Shown: in pieces, positions 1 to 12,420 of the stretch
Position numbering within the stretch: the stretch's first letter is position 1
Layout of the letters: every line of letters begins with the position of its first letter
Notes under the pieces: model-generated
Database searches by the model: none
What the model saw: only the letters and a program-made list of their open reading frames with translations
What the model was told of the DNA's origin: nothing
Assembly: GCF_030704535.1 (NCBI RefSeq)
Contig: NC_081817.1
Coordinates: 4,349,501 to 4,413,500, forward strand
Length of the DNA: 64,000 nucleotides
Direction: 5' to 3'
Source: Vitis vinifera
Lineage: Eukaryota; Streptophyta; Magnoliopsida; Vitales; Vitaceae
Position numbers and translations under genes: made by a program

Positions 1-903
1 AAATGTCTCCCTCTTGGACTACACAAGCTTTAAGTAGGACATGTAAGCTGCCAAAAGAAAAACCCTAGAAATGAATTTTTTTTTTTTTTTCCAAGTCCAG
101 AAGGGACTGGATGCTCCTTGCCTGGGGACCCAGACCCCTTGGCCCTTCAAATTCAAACCTCACCCATCTCCTCATTTCTTCCCTCTCTTCCATTCTAGCT
201 GCACTTTATCAAACTCAAATTCTAACCATGGATTTGAGATGGGGAAAGATTTGACATTGAGATGTATACTAATCCAATAATCCCCTATCAGTACTTGCAT
301 TGAAGATAAATATACTAATTTGTGGAGGTTTCGGTATTTCTAGCCCACCCTAGAGAATACTGATACACTGCTGAAAAAAAAAAAAAAAAAAAACACCCCG
401 AATTTATTCTCAAATAAAAGTTTTCTATCAAACGTATTTTTTAAGTTAAAAAAATTTCAAAAAATATAAAACTATTTTTATCAGAAACAGTTTTGAAACA
501 GGCTCTGAAGATATTCCTCTCACCCCAATAATTGATGTTCTTTAAGGAGAAAGCCCTAGGAGAATGGGATATGGGGATGTTGCTCGTTCACCAATATATA
601 TATGGTGGTAGGATGACGCTCCCCAGTCCTGACAACTCCATTTGTGAATGCTAATGGCTTGATCAAATGCTGTGGGAGTACTGCAGTGAGATGACTAGAT
701 ATGAACATAGTGGGACTATACTTTTTTATTTTTCAATTAAACAATGGGGGAGCCACCAATGATGTTGGGATATTCATATAACAAGAATCCTTAATTCCAT
801 GGTGGGCTTGACCCTTGAGTGTAAACTATCAAGAAAAACGTACATACCAAGCCACTGGTTTCTGAGGGGCCCTTCCTTTTTCACATTTTAATTTCCTTCC
901 CAG
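1..903. other. Intergenic or intronic AT-rich DNA at the left edge
   Basis: I see no complete gene here. There is a poly-T run near 79-92 and a poly-A run near 375-393. From about 545 to 720 the sequence is GC-richer and reads open for short distances, but no start, splice pair or recognisable motif could be tied together. It may be the intron or upstream part of the gene whose last exon is proposed at 904-1020. Confidence 0.4.
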
Positions 904-1020
904 GGATCTATGTTTTCAAGGGCAATAAGTACCGGATTGAATATCACATGCAGGGTAGTGCCTCGGCTGAGGTGGATACTCAGGACCACTGGAAGAGAGC
1001 GGGGCATTGTCATTGGTTCT
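904..1020 (+). CDS. Possible 3'-terminal exon of an unrecognised gene (partial)
   Basis: A pyrimidine-rich tract ends in a strong acceptor (cttcccag) at about 903. It is followed by a 38-codon open frame ending in TGA. The peptide begins IYVFKGNKYRIEY and ends DHWKRAGHCHWF, with a balanced composition unlike the surrounding AT-rich DNA. No upstream exon could be placed with confidence, so the rest of the gene would be in 1-900 or left of the window. I do not recognise the family. A chance open frame after a chance acceptor is possible. A second short open frame (1118-1246, 42 codons) follows the GA repeat and could be unrelated. Confidence 0.3.
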
Positions 1021-1078
1021 GAATTCCCATTAAACTTTTCCCTCCCCTACCAAATTCAGTACTTGTGTCAACTCTGAT

Positions 1079-1101
1079 AGAGAGAGAGAGAGAGAGAGAG
1101 A
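1079..1101. repeat. GA/AG dinucleotide microsatellite
   Basis: An uninterrupted run of AG repeats lies just downstream of the possible terminal exon. Confidence 0.9.
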
Positions 1102-1246
1102 ACAAACAAGCACTGGCATGGATTTCATTCAAGCTCCAAAGTTGCAAGGTTTTCCTCGAATTATCAGCAATAATACTTACATCATAACTTGTTTATTGGC
1201 TTGTCGTGAGTTAGGAATTTCCGATGCAACCATGGATTGGGTTTAG

Positions 1247-4200
1247 CGTAAATTGGACATATTGATAGATAGGTTTGATTCGAGTTCATCTTTTCATCTA
1301 CCCAAGCTGCAATCATATAAAAAATGCTATTGGTGATTGTATTTTGAGGATTAATTTTAATTTTTTTCTTTGTTTGTTTTCATTTTCAAAGAAAACAAAA
1401 ATGTTTTTATTTTTTGAAGAACTATGTTTTAAAAAAAAAAGCTAAAAATTTAAAAGACACTACTTTACTATTATAGAATATTTTTTTTTACAAAAAATAT
1501 TTTCTAAATAATTGGACAAGAAAATAAACCAAATTTACAATCATGACATAAAAGGAATACAAATATGAAAAAAAAAAAAAAACCCTCTATTGAGAAGAGG
1601 CCATGTAATTGTTGTTTTCTTGTGCTAACAAGCTAATAAAAATCTCACATTTTCTTTTTAAATTGTTGTTTCCTTCCCATACAAACTCTAGGTTTGAATT
1701 AAAGGATTTTGTAACGAAATCTTATTCTCAATCATATCATTCATTATATTCTCGTTATCTTTTTTTTTTCCCTTCTAATTTTGTTGGCATTCCCGTACAA
1801 AACAATCATTATCTTCCTATTAGTTTGATCAACTTTTTTTTTCCCTTATTTTTTCTAGTTGGATGAAAACTATAGGGGTGATTTTTTCACTCATAACAAT
1901 TAAAATATCATGAGTTACTTCAATATTAGTTGTTGAAGAAAGTTTAGGCAAAAAATATTAGTATGATTGAAATAAGGATCGGAACTAATTGAATTTTATA
2001 AAAATATGAAAAGAAATTTCAGACTAAAAATGTCAATAGGCTAAAGTTGATTAAAACTTATAAAATATAGAAAAAACTCTTATCAATAATAAAACAAATA
2101 AAAATACATATATTAAAATTATTGTATTAAATATATATGATATAATTAGTGTTCAAGAATAATATATTAAATTATTTGTATATAAGGATATAAAAAAATG
2201 ATTATATATGTATAATTATTTTTATTTTAAATTTTTTATAGTATTATTTATAAATTTATATTTATTTTATATTTAATGAATTTAATAAATATAAGTTGCA
2301 TAGGCTTTCTATATTTGTGAAAATCTAATGAAAAAAAATTTGGGAAATAATTTTCTTTTCCTTTTTGGCTTTTTCTTTAATATAGATTGCTACCATGGCT
2401 TTGGTGTTACCCCAATTGTTTTGGCTCCTATTTTGATTTAGAAACTAAAAGTCTTTTCTAAGCTCAATGAGAGGTTCTATACCTATTTGACTAAATTTGT
2501 CAAAAATATTTATAATTTATAAAAAAATTAAAAATAAAATAACCTTAAAATAGAAGCTAGACAATGTTACATCTTGTAGAAATTATATTCTAGTTTATTT
2601 GGGAATTTATTTTATGTTTGACAAAACTTTTACAATAATTTCACAATAGACCTCTCAATTTTCAATAGAGAGTGATGTCTGAAGCTTTATGGCCTTAATA
2701 CTACATATACGAGTGTGCTAGAAAACCTTTGTTCTCAAAATCATACATCTAATCCTATCAGAGAGGAATCAATGTCATCTTAAAATAGTATTCCTCCCAT
2801 GAGTGAGTTTGCTCAAAAGAATGAGTTGAATCTTAAGGAAGAGCATGCACAAGTTAGGGCACTCTACACAAGCTATGGATTTTTCATGCCTTGAGAAAGG
2901 ACTTCAAAATTTACCTTACTTTGGAATATGGATGAAATACAAGTAGATATAATTGGAATACAAATGGTAGTGAATACCTAGTCTATTTGGAATAATTGTT
3001 GTTGAATTGAAGTACTACTACATACAAGGAAAAATGGACAAGATGAGTTAAAAGTAGTCATCTTTAGTTAACGATGATCATCCTCAAAAGAGTGATCTTT
3101 CTGGCAGTTATTTTTTAGGGAATCTTTTGATAACCGTTTTAGTAAGTCAATATTGACTTATTCTTTTTTTTCTCAATTGTATTCTCTTAATAATAAATAT
3201 TTTTTATTGTCGTCTTTATTTTATGATGATTATTTTTTATAATCACTTTTATGAAATGATGAGTTATTTTTTAGTCATTATTATTGAACAATGATGAGTA
3301 GTTTGAATGGTCATCTTTACTAGTTATTATATATTTTTTATTTAATATATTTTCTAGTATTAATCATGAAATGATGTCATCAAATATTCAAATTTTAATT
3401 AAAAAATGGTAGACCTATTGTTATGTTAGGACCTATTGCCAAATGTCATTACATCTTTATGCTTTAAATTTAATTAAAAAAGTAGAATATAATGAAATAA
3501 AAATATATTAATCCATAAAAAAACAAGGAAAAAATAAAAGAACATAGAAAATGGTCTATGAACAAAGAAAATATAGCAACATAACATATGTTTCATGATT
3601 TGTAATTACAATAAGACATATTCCAAACATGGAAATATGATCTATAAACCAAAAATAAAAAATAAAAAATTGCTAATGTCTCGTGAAGATTTGTTCCTCT
3701 AAATTTTGCTAGATAAACAATCTACTTTCTAGAATTTTTGAAACTTGTAATCTTCCATGACATCAAGAATTTGTTAGTTAATCATTTCCCTTGTTGGAAA
3801 TAGTCCAATGAAACTTTTTTACTAGTGTCGAATTTGTGACAACAATACACAAACTAAAAAAGCATAATCAATCAATGATGTAAAAACAAGAAGTAAATCA
3901 CCATCTAGTGCTATTTGAAATGAGAACCACTCATAAAGATCTTCATACTTGTTGCAACTATAGGGGAGATACAAAGAGGTCAGAGAGTAAAAAATGAAGG
4001 GAAAAAAAAAAAACATAATGAATTAATATATATGATCTATCTAGTCCCAAAGCGTAACAAGGAATGTTTCACCAATGTAGTTGGTTTACTTGTTCATGAC
4101 ATACAACTTAAGTTAAAATATGAGTATTTTCTTACCATTTTTTATTTCTCTCTTGGAGCAAGTAATAAATCATTCAACTTTTATATCTTCTATAATAGCA

Positions 4201-4955
4201 ATATCATGAACATCAATCTAAGCAACCTTTTATCTCATAGATAATCATTGAAATAGCAATTTGAACATTACCTTAATTGGTTCAATAGATAGATAGATAG
4301 ACTATTTCTACATTAAAAAAAATATAAAACTAAGACAAAACAATATATAACACTTGATTGTTGATTGCAAATTTAATAATGAACTATCAACTAGTCACAT
4401 TTCTAATGGTAAGATTGAGTAGAAAATAAATTAACAAAAATCTCATTAATTTTTAATAGAAAATAAGACTTATTAAAAAGATAATGAAAGTATAAGAAAG
4501 AGGACTTCTCTATAAAAAATAAGTATAGGCCTGTATTTTTCACAAGCATCTCCACTTAATGGTGAAACTTGTTTTTTATTATGAAAATTTATTTCGAAAA
4601 AATTAGAATTATCAATTATTTTTGCTTATTTTTAAAGAAATAAAACTCTAAAATAACTATTTTTTCCAACTGAGTATAAATCTAGGAGTCGGATTACTTA
4701 TTGGGAATATATCATAGCGTATCACCCCTTTAATAGACCTTGGATCATGGATACCAAGAAAGAAAAGTAACAAGGCATAATGATGAGAAATAAGAAATTG
4801 ATGATGAATATATGGGCTATTTACATCAAAAACCCTAATGATTAGGGTCAAACAAATAAAGATAACCCAAAAGCATAGCATACACATCAAATAAATCAAA
4901 CAATCAAGTTAAAGAAAAAAAATTGTACCTTAATCATTCCTAAAACAAGGGAAAT
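1247..4955. other. AT-rich intergenic DNA, no gene seen
   Basis: This stretch is dominated by A/T homopolymers and short open frames on both strands. None has a conserved motif, coherent composition or matching splice sites. Around 3050-3320 a word like ATGATGA/GTCATC recurs on both strands (for example near 3065, 3225 and 3290), as in subterminal repeats of DNA transposons, but I could not find element ends. Confidence 0.5.
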
Positions 4956-4959
4956 GAGC

Positions 4960-6100
4960 TTACATAGAAAACATGGATCAGTTCACAAATGAAATAAGAG
5001 ATTTAACATCAAAGTAAGGACCACCCAACATGTAGAAGATATATACAACTTAAATCAAAGATAAAAAAATAGTTAAGCTAACATCAAGAGAGACCAAGTT
5101 ATATAAACATGCAAATAGATCATAATAGAGCAACAAACATACACTTACAAAATAAATTCAATTAAAAGGGTTAAAGGGTAATCATGCTACAAGACAGAGC
5201 TTATTTAACATATACAAGATGTATACAACTCTAATTAAAAGCCAAGGAAGGCTAAAAGTGCATTGAATAGGACTAATTCAACAAGATACGCAAAGGGTGA
5301 AAAAACAAGTCAACACACTAATGTGTGAATAGTGGACTTATTCAATAAGTCTAGAGATGAGATTAAAAATCAAGGCAAAATTATACAACATATACAAGGT
5401 GTCTAGAACACATTTAAAAGCCCAAGGAGCCCAAACATACACCAAATGCACGAATTTCACTAAACATCCTATAGCTTAAAAATAAGGCAACACAGTGAAC
5501 ATGCATGAAATTGAATTATTCAATAAGACTAGATGCGAGATAAACATCAAGGAAAAAATTATATAGCATATACAATATGTCTAAAAAAACATTGCAAAAG
5601 CCAAAAATCCCAAACATACATCATATGATACAAAATCTTATAAAACATCTCGATCACAAACAAAAAATATGGCAACATAGTAAGCATGCAAATATTAATT
5701 TATTCCACAAGCATAAAAACAAATTTTGCAACAAGGACAAAGCTCCCAAGTTTATTTAAGTTATGTAGATCAAAGTCCAATACTAAAAAATATTTAAAAA
5801 TGAACGAATTGAGACTGGTTCACAAAACCACCTCAACATACAAAAACAAGATAGTAGACAAGCACTTGGAAAAACCATATCATTCAACAAGCTTGCAAAA
5901 GAATTTTTTAACAAGAAAAAATCTTTGACACATTCAAAACATCTAAAGCACATCCCAAGCCTCAAAAATAATATAGAACAAATCAAAAAGTTCGATTTTA
6001 TAAAAACACTTTGAGAGTAAAAAATAGGGTAACAAGTAGTCAAAATTTGGAAATCAAGATATTGTCTTAAACATAAGCTCAACTTATTTTACATAGATAA
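4960..6100. repeat. Degenerate tandem satellite, period about 180 bp, roughly six units
   Basis: Two landmark words recur at a regular interval. The first is 'catatacaagrtgt-tanaac', near 5030, 5207, 5385 and 5563, with weaker traces near 5745 and 5925. The second is 'ttattcaataag-ctaga', near 5337 and 5517, with diverged forms near 5699 and 5877. Spacing is 177-184 bp. Units differ by many substitutions and small indels. Open frames in this block are by-products of the repeat and are not called as genes. Confidence 0.65.
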
Positions 6101-6109
6101 TCCAACATC

Positions 6110-9100
6110 CTAACCCTCGAATGAAAATAGGAAGAGGCTCATAAGGGTTGGAGATATTCTCATTATTGCAAGGATAGTTCATGTTTTCAAAATTAAGAAA
6201 AATTGAAAATGAAATATTTAAGAAATGAGTGATGTTGGCTAAAGATTGAAGTTATAGGTTAACTACGGGCTCTTTCTTCTTCACAACCCTCAAATGAACA
6301 TAGAATTAGGTTTGCATAAGACATGGAAGGCCTAAGTTGCACTCAAATTTGGAAAAGAGGGATGAAATTAATGCATAGAAAACATCCATAGGAAGGGATG
6401 CTCTCATGTGGATTCAACTAGTATGTGCCAAAGAATATGGCAGCCATTGATACATGTAAACTAACCATGAATTTGAGCCATTAGTGATCATGAAAGGGAA
6501 TTCACAAGAACTGAAAAATTGTTCTCCAAAATCAGTTTAATTTTTTTTTTTAAATCACAAAAAAAAAAAAAAAGTAACAATCCATATTTTCAAGCAAAAA
6601 TGAGACCTAACATTTGGCCATGAGACCGACCATTAAAAAGAATTTAAAGTTTGGTTAAAAAGAAAATGAAATTGAGATTTTACAATTAGTTTTGAAGAAA
6701 AGGCCAAAGAAGACAAAAAAAAAAAGTTCAAAAAGCATTTTCTAGGAAAAAGGTTTTGGCCACATATGGCTCTCAACTTTCTCTTCCAAAATCAGTAAAA
6801 TAAATAAATAAATAAAAACACCTCCAAAAATCATCACAATAAAGAGAAAACCATGACCCCAACCTAAAAGAAAAAAATTAACCAAAGATCATTAATCAAG
6901 ATTAGCCCAATATCATGTTTCAACTCAATGGGCTTCCAAAAGGGAAAAAAAAAACCAAGAAATAAGCAACCTAACAAGGTTTGAAAAATGATTTTGACAA
7001 ATGAACAAACATCTAGTAAACACCTAAAATGACAAAAAGGAAGCATAGTAACTTAGAACCCAAAGATAAAGAGAAAATACCCAAAATCAACCATGTGGCT
7101 TTGCAATATCCATAACCTATATAATCATCATATCAATAATAATAAATAGATGAAAACAAATTGAAAATAATCCAAAGAAAATGAAATAAATAAATAAATA
7201 AACTTACCAAAAAATCTTCTCTCAAGTGAAACACTTGACTTCTAATAAGCATCAAACTTGTTCTCCAAGCTAAGCATTCTTCAAATTTCTCAAACTTTCT
7301 TTTCATCTTTCTCAAAACTTGGGCAAAGTTCTAACTCGAGCGGCTAAAAATGAGTCACAAGACCTATATTTATAGGCCAAGGGAGGGTGGAGATTTTGAT
7401 ACATGTCATCATCTCCACCTATGCCCAAATTCTTCTTCCAAACTCTCAAATTAAAGCCCAACAAATGAGACCCAAAGCCTCAAGTTTAGGCCCATAAAAA
7501 CTCTCCTAAAAACCCAAAAAAACAGTTAAAGGGTTTATTTTATACAAATAAAACCCAATCTAGGCTCCAAACATGTTGAAACTTTGGGGACTCCTAAAAT
7601 ATTTATAATTGAAAACTTTAAAGGCTCCTAAACTAAATGTGTTTTATATAGATTAATAGATGACATTCATACTTCATTATTTGACATAATTCCATGAACT
7701 TGATTAGAAACATACCACAATCAATTGTGGATGGTTATTATAGTGTTTTTTTTTTTTAGGTAAGACATATGTATATTAGAAAAAAAAACATTAAAAAATT
7801 ACCCAATAGTACACAAGAAGTATAAAAAGAGTGTCAACATTACTAACAAAAAAAAAAAAAGGAAAGTCTAACAAAAAATAACACCCATCAACAAGCTCTT
7901 AACCAAGTCATAAAATCTACGATAGAGGAGCAGCTCAAAACTATAAACAATTTGGACCAAGCTCACAGAGTACAAAGAAAATCTACAATGGATGATTATT
8001 AATTATTATAGATGAATATCACTTCAAAAATAATGAACAAGTGTATACATTGACATTGATATAAAAGACATACAATCAATCATTATGCTTTTAAACTTAC
8101 TTTAGACAACAGTGGGCACAAAATAATCAAATTTTGATATATAGTAGGCAACCTGTTTGTGTTGAATCAAATGATTATAAGCTTAATGTTCATATACACA
8201 AATAATTTCTTAAAATTACGATATTATCTTCCAAAATAACAAAACAATATTTAGCAATGAAAGTGTATTCCTATAATTAGCAATTTCTTTACAAATGTAT
8301 CTATTCTTCTTCTTCGTTAATTAATAAATAATTAAATCAATCAATCAAGGGATGAAATAATCATATTCACTAGAAGAAGAAAAAAAAAAAAGAGAAAAAT
8401 ACATTTCCATATACGCATATGAAAAAAAAAAATCATAAAATAAGAATTCAAGTTTATAAAATACAAATTTCAAATAACTATTCAAAAATAATTAACATTA
8501 TATGCATTTTTTTTATCAGATATATTACTTTAACCATTAGTATCTTTTAATTAATGATATAGGTATTATATTTAACCATATTAGGTACTACCTTTAATTA
8601 GTCATAAAACTTAAATAATTTTAAAGGGTCCCATTTTTATTTTTATAGGAGTACATGGAAACTCACTTTTTTCAACCAAAAAAAAAAAAACTAATAAGAC
8701 GGTGGATCACAACAAGACTTAAATTTCAAAATTTTGAATTTTTTATCAAATTAATGCTTGTGGGTTGTCGTGTTATATTCTCTAACATTCATACTCTTAC
8801 CAAACTGGGGAGATAAATCATTTTGAATTCACAAGTTTGGTAGTTTTTTTTTTTTTTTTTACTAAAAATCATATTTTTCAAAATTTTAAAATAATAATAA
8901 AAAAAGTATAAATGAATTTTTGTTTCTTTCTTAAAAAATCAAAAAATATATATAATTATAGTTTGATATTTTCCTTTAAAAATCTAAAAAATAAAATAAA
9001 TATTATTTTATAAGATAATATACCTTATTAATATTCTAAAAATATTAAATCAAGGTCAAGTTAGAGTTTCATTGTTTGAACCTCAAATGGAATTTAACCT

Positions 9101-9140
9101 TAATCGAATTCATATTGGACAAACTTAGCATAGATTAAAC
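6110..9140. other. Non-coding AT-rich DNA with retroelement-like pieces
   Basis: No gene is supported. At about 7355-7372 the minus strand reads a TATA-like palindrome (CCTATAAATATAGG), with serine/leucine-rich frames 3' of it, as in an old LTR or its leader. At 7740-7990 a T-run is followed by sequence like the reverse-oriented 3' end of a LINE-type retroposon. Both readings are tentative. The remainder to 9140 is low-complexity AT-rich DNA. Confidence 0.35.
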
Positions 9141-9364
9141 CTAACTATTTAAAATGATTGTACAACGTATCCAAATGTTCTCTTGACCCAATAAATTGGG
9201 ATAATTTTCCTTCATTCCCCCAAAAGAAAGCACTCAGGCCTGATGCACAGCACATGAAATAAGCTAAACCACCCCCTTTTTCTGGTGTCTCTCCTTTCAC
9301 ATCAAAATCTCCACACCTCAAGAACCCTAGAAACCCAAAATCTAAGGAACAATCGATTTCAATC

Positions 9365-10396
9365 ATGGCCACATTTTCATTTCCTAGTTTCTCTTCAACC
9401 GTTTTCCCTTTAGTCTTCTGGTTCCTAGCGCTATCTGCGAAACCCATTTCCTCTTTCTCGTTCCAAGATTTCCAAAAGACCAGCGTCGATTCAGAAATCG
9501 CCCTTTACGGTGACGCCCGGATCAGCAATGACGGTTCATCGGTCACTCTCACGCCTCCATTGGCCTCAAGTTTTGGCCTTCTGGCCTACAACAGGGGCTT
9601 CAGGCTTCTTGAAGCGACGTCGTTTTCTACGGACTTCTCGTTCTCGATCTCGCCCGACAACGGCGATGGCCTCGCGCTCGTTGTGTTGCCTAATGGTTTC
9701 GCCTCGAAGTTGGACTCGAGTGTGTTTGGGCTTTCTAGGAAAATTCTGTTTCTGGGTGTTGAATTTGACACTTCAATGGACGAAAATGTAGGTGACCCAA
9801 ATGGGAATCATGTGGGAATTGATGTGGGTAGCCTCGTCTCTGCGAGTGTTAGGAATCTTTCTTCAGCAAATTTGCTTCTGAACAGTGGGGTGAAATTGAG
9901 GTCGTGGATCGACTACAATGCGAATTCAAAGAGATTAAAAGTTTGGCTGGGTAAATTAGAGAGTTCCAGGCCGAATGATCCCATCCTCTCGTATCCCATC
10001 GATTTGTCGAAAATGTGGAAGGGGGAAGAGGTGTTTGTGGGCATAAGCGCATCCAGTGGTAATTCATCACAGACAAGCAGTGTCTACTCATGGAGCTTCC
10101 GGTTAAGGAGTGTTCCAAACTGGTTGCATTCTCAGCCTGTTGATCCGAGGCGTGAACGTGGCGAGCCTCTTAGGATGCAGAAGAGTAGTGTTTGTCCTTT
10201 GACAGTTCTCGCCGGAGTGATTTTTTCCACTGGGTGTTTAGCATTGATGGCATTTGTTTTTCTGTTTGTCTGGGCAATCTTTGTTGCGAGGCACACAACG
10301 GTAGCAGCAGCCGCAACAGAAGAAGAGTATCCCAAATTCCCTGTGGATTTCAGGTATCAAAAGATCGATGTTGTAGACACCAAGGATGTCAAGTAA
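9365..10396 (+). CDS. L-type (legume-like) lectin-domain membrane protein without a kinase domain
   Basis: A single-exon gene of 343 codons. Residues 1-30 form a hydrophobic signal peptide. Residues 31-250 form a legume-lectin beta-sandwich with the family landmarks: DGLA at 101-104 (sugar-binding Asp), EFDT at 133-136 and NHVGID at 148-153 (metal-binding region), and VFVGISASSG at 223-232. A transmembrane helix follows at about 278-307. The cytoplasmic tail is only about 35 residues, so the Ser/Thr kinase domain of lectin receptor kinases is absent. The frame ends in a natural stop after an acidic tail, so this looks like a real kinase-less lectin rather than a truncated pseudogene. A glycan-binding role at the cell surface is inferred from the family. 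The start is the first ATG after a C/T-rich leader, directly before the signal peptide. No intron is needed, as is usual for this family. Confidence 0.9.
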   Translation: MATFSFPSFSSTVFPLVFWFLALSAKPISSFSFQDFQKTSVDSEIALYGDARISNDGSSVTLTPPLASSFGLLAYNRGFRLLEATSFSTDFSFSISPDNGDGLALVVLPNGFASKLDSSVFGLSRKILFLGVEFDTSMDENVGDPNGNHVGIDVGSLVSASVRNLSSANLLLNSGVKLRSWIDYNANSKRLKVWLGKLESSRPNDPILSYPIDLSKMWKGEEVFVGISASSGNSSQTSSVYSWSFRLRSVPNWLHSQPVDPRRERGEPLRMQKSSVCPLTVLAGVIFSTGCLALMAFVFLFVWAIFVARHTTVAAAATEEEYPKFPVDFRYQKIDVVDTKDVK

Positions 10397-11493
10397 TGTT
10401 TGTGAATTTGTGTCGGTAGCCCTGAACATTGTAGTTTATGTTGTTCTCTGATGAATGAGGGCGACTTTCTTGGGGTTTTAATTGTGATCTTGAAACCGTG
10501 TTTCTGAATCTAAAATCCTTGCCATGTATAACTCTTTCTAAGCTATGACAAGCTGACAATCTAATACTTAAAAACGCTTGGTTGATTCCTCTATGATTGT
10601 TATTATCATTATTATTGCGTTTGCCTGTGATAAGTGAATTATCCTCTACCCAACAAAGAAGAAAACAAGCCTACTCTGGAGAGATTTCATAAATTGAAGT
10701 ACTCTATAGCTAACCAAGGATGGCTTCTCCCCGCAAATAAGTAAATAACGCTGCAACCTTGTTACAGGGAACCATTACACCTCTTTGTGTTATCTGGAGT
10801 TTCTTAGAGCTCTAGCATATACAAGAGCCTTAACATTGTCCTTGAGTTTGCTTTCTGTATTTCTATTTCAAGTATAAGAATTTCTTGGAGTGATAAGCTG
10901 ATAGGATTTATGCTCTGCTAATCGGGACTTCGTGTTCTTTTAAAGTTTGTAATATTCAAATGAACATAGCCAAGGTTCCCCATTGGTGAGGGGAATGCTA
11001 GGATGTATGGTAGAAGCACACAGTCCTGGGTTCGATTCAAGTCTTTAGTTGAATGCTCTGGATTACCCATATTTTCTGGTGGAGATTTTTGTTTTTTTTG
11101 TTAGTTGTAAACATATTTCAGATCCCTCAACCCACCCTGTTTCTATCACAAGAAGAATATTTAGGCAGTATTTGAAATTCGAGGCCAGCTTGATGACATG
11201 ATTATCCATATGATTAAACATTTTCTAAGCCTGGAATCTTGTGGCCCTCTTAGATGTTCATAAAGGCTCTTACAGGAAAACCATTGAAGCCTCATCCAAG
11301 TAACTAAAGGAAACACACTTGTGTTGGTTTGGGGACAAACCCAACCCAGTCCTCAACCTCATTACATTTCAGTTTAGCCTCTGGCCGCTCCACACCCCAT
11401 CTAAACTCAAACATTAGGTCATAAATTTTGGCCTTTCTATCACGGACTTAGTCTTTTCCTAAGTTCGTACAGCACTTAGACAAGTCAAGACAC
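10397..11493. other. 3' flank of the lectin gene and intergenic DNA
   Basis: This holds the lectin 3' UTR (probably to about 10620) and then unremarkable DNA. Near 11017-11040 there is a B-box-like word (ggttcgattca) preceded by 'tggtgagggg'. It recalls an old tRNA-derived SINE, but no A tail or target duplication was found. Confidence 0.4.
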
Positions 11494-11496
11494 TTA

Positions 11497-11821
11497 GGTT
11501 GTGTTTGGTTCCCGAAAAATACTAAGGAAAGAAAAAAAATGTAAAGGAAAATGATTTTTTCATGTTTGGTTGTCCTATGAAAAATATAAAAGAAAATAAA
11601 ATATAATTAAAACTAATTAAAAACTTATATATTTTTACATTATTTAATCTTTATATTGATGAGTTAAAATAAATAAAATAAGTTTGAAGTAATAAAAAAA
11701 ATAATTTATTGATTTTTAATCTATTTTTTATTTTTCTTCACTTTTTCTTTCCTTCTACTTTTCCTTTGTATTTTCTTTCCCTTACATTTTCCCTCAAATT
11801 TTCTGGGAACCAAACATAGCC
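11497..11821. mobile_element. Tourist-like MITE (PIF/Harbinger type), TTA target duplication
   Basis: The left end reads GGTTGTGTTTGGTTCCC. The right end, reverse-complemented, reads GGCTATGTTTGGTTCCC, giving terminal inverted repeats with two mismatches over 17 bp. TTA flanks both sides (11494-11496 and 11822-11824). The 325-bp interior is AT-rich and non-coding. Related but more eroded copies lie at 58355-58587, 58812-59132 and 59713-60016. Confidence 0.75.
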
Positions 11822-11824
11822 TTA

Positions 11825-12420
11825 GAGAGCTTGCTAAGTTAGCTGCTTTAGAAGGTGTAGTAGATAACTCTTGAAGAATGAAAGTTTTTATTACTCAAAG
11901 GAAACTTTACAAGTGCTTTGGAACTCACTTGCTTGGTTGATGCCTTGGCTAAATGAGGTCCTCTAATGGAACTCTCTAGAACCTTGGAGGGTTTCTTACA
12001 AATTAGGAATAATCTAAAAGCTCCTACACTAATCTATGTATAAGGGTATATACGAGATGACTTTGGAAGATTCTAGAACACCCCACACTATTCCAATGCT
12101 CTCCTAACCAAGTGTAGAGATGTGTAGACATCTTTAGCCCTCTTTAGAAGCTTTCGTGCTCTTCCACTTTGTAGCTAAGTGTAGATGTCTCCAGGATCTC
12201 TAGAAGCTTCCCACCTCCTATATAAGCCCATGGGGAGGGCATTTTGTAACACTTTGCTCACTTAATACCTGGAAGGCTGGAATTGGACCGACTCCCCATC
12301 TTGTAACACTTCGCTCACTTAATACATGGAAGGCTGGAAATGGATCGAACCCTAAAAGGGGAAGTCTCTTCCTGTTCCCAAAATAGGGCCTCTCTCTCAA
12401 CCCTGCCATCATATGGTATG
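11825..12420 (+). repeat. LTR-like non-coding repeat with a TATA box
   Basis: The sequence is denser in G and C than its flanks, lacks coding potential, and contains CTATATAAGC at about 12219-12228 followed by a duplicated block. This layout resembles the promoter part of an LTR. No TG...CA ends, primer-binding site or internal domain was found, so the class is uncertain. Confidence 0.35.
12244..12357. repeat. 57-bp tandem duplication, two units
   Basis: Two adjacent units begin TTGTAACACTT-GCTCACTT at 12244 and 12301 and differ at a few positions. They lie about 20 bp downstream of the TATA-like box. Confidence 0.85.

Noticed and set aside
5577-6082. Overlapping open frames on both strands
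   Set aside because: They coincide with the 180-bp degenerate tandem repeat and have repeat-driven composition.
11017-11040. B-box-like word suggesting a SINE
   Set aside because: No convincing A box, A tail or target duplication.
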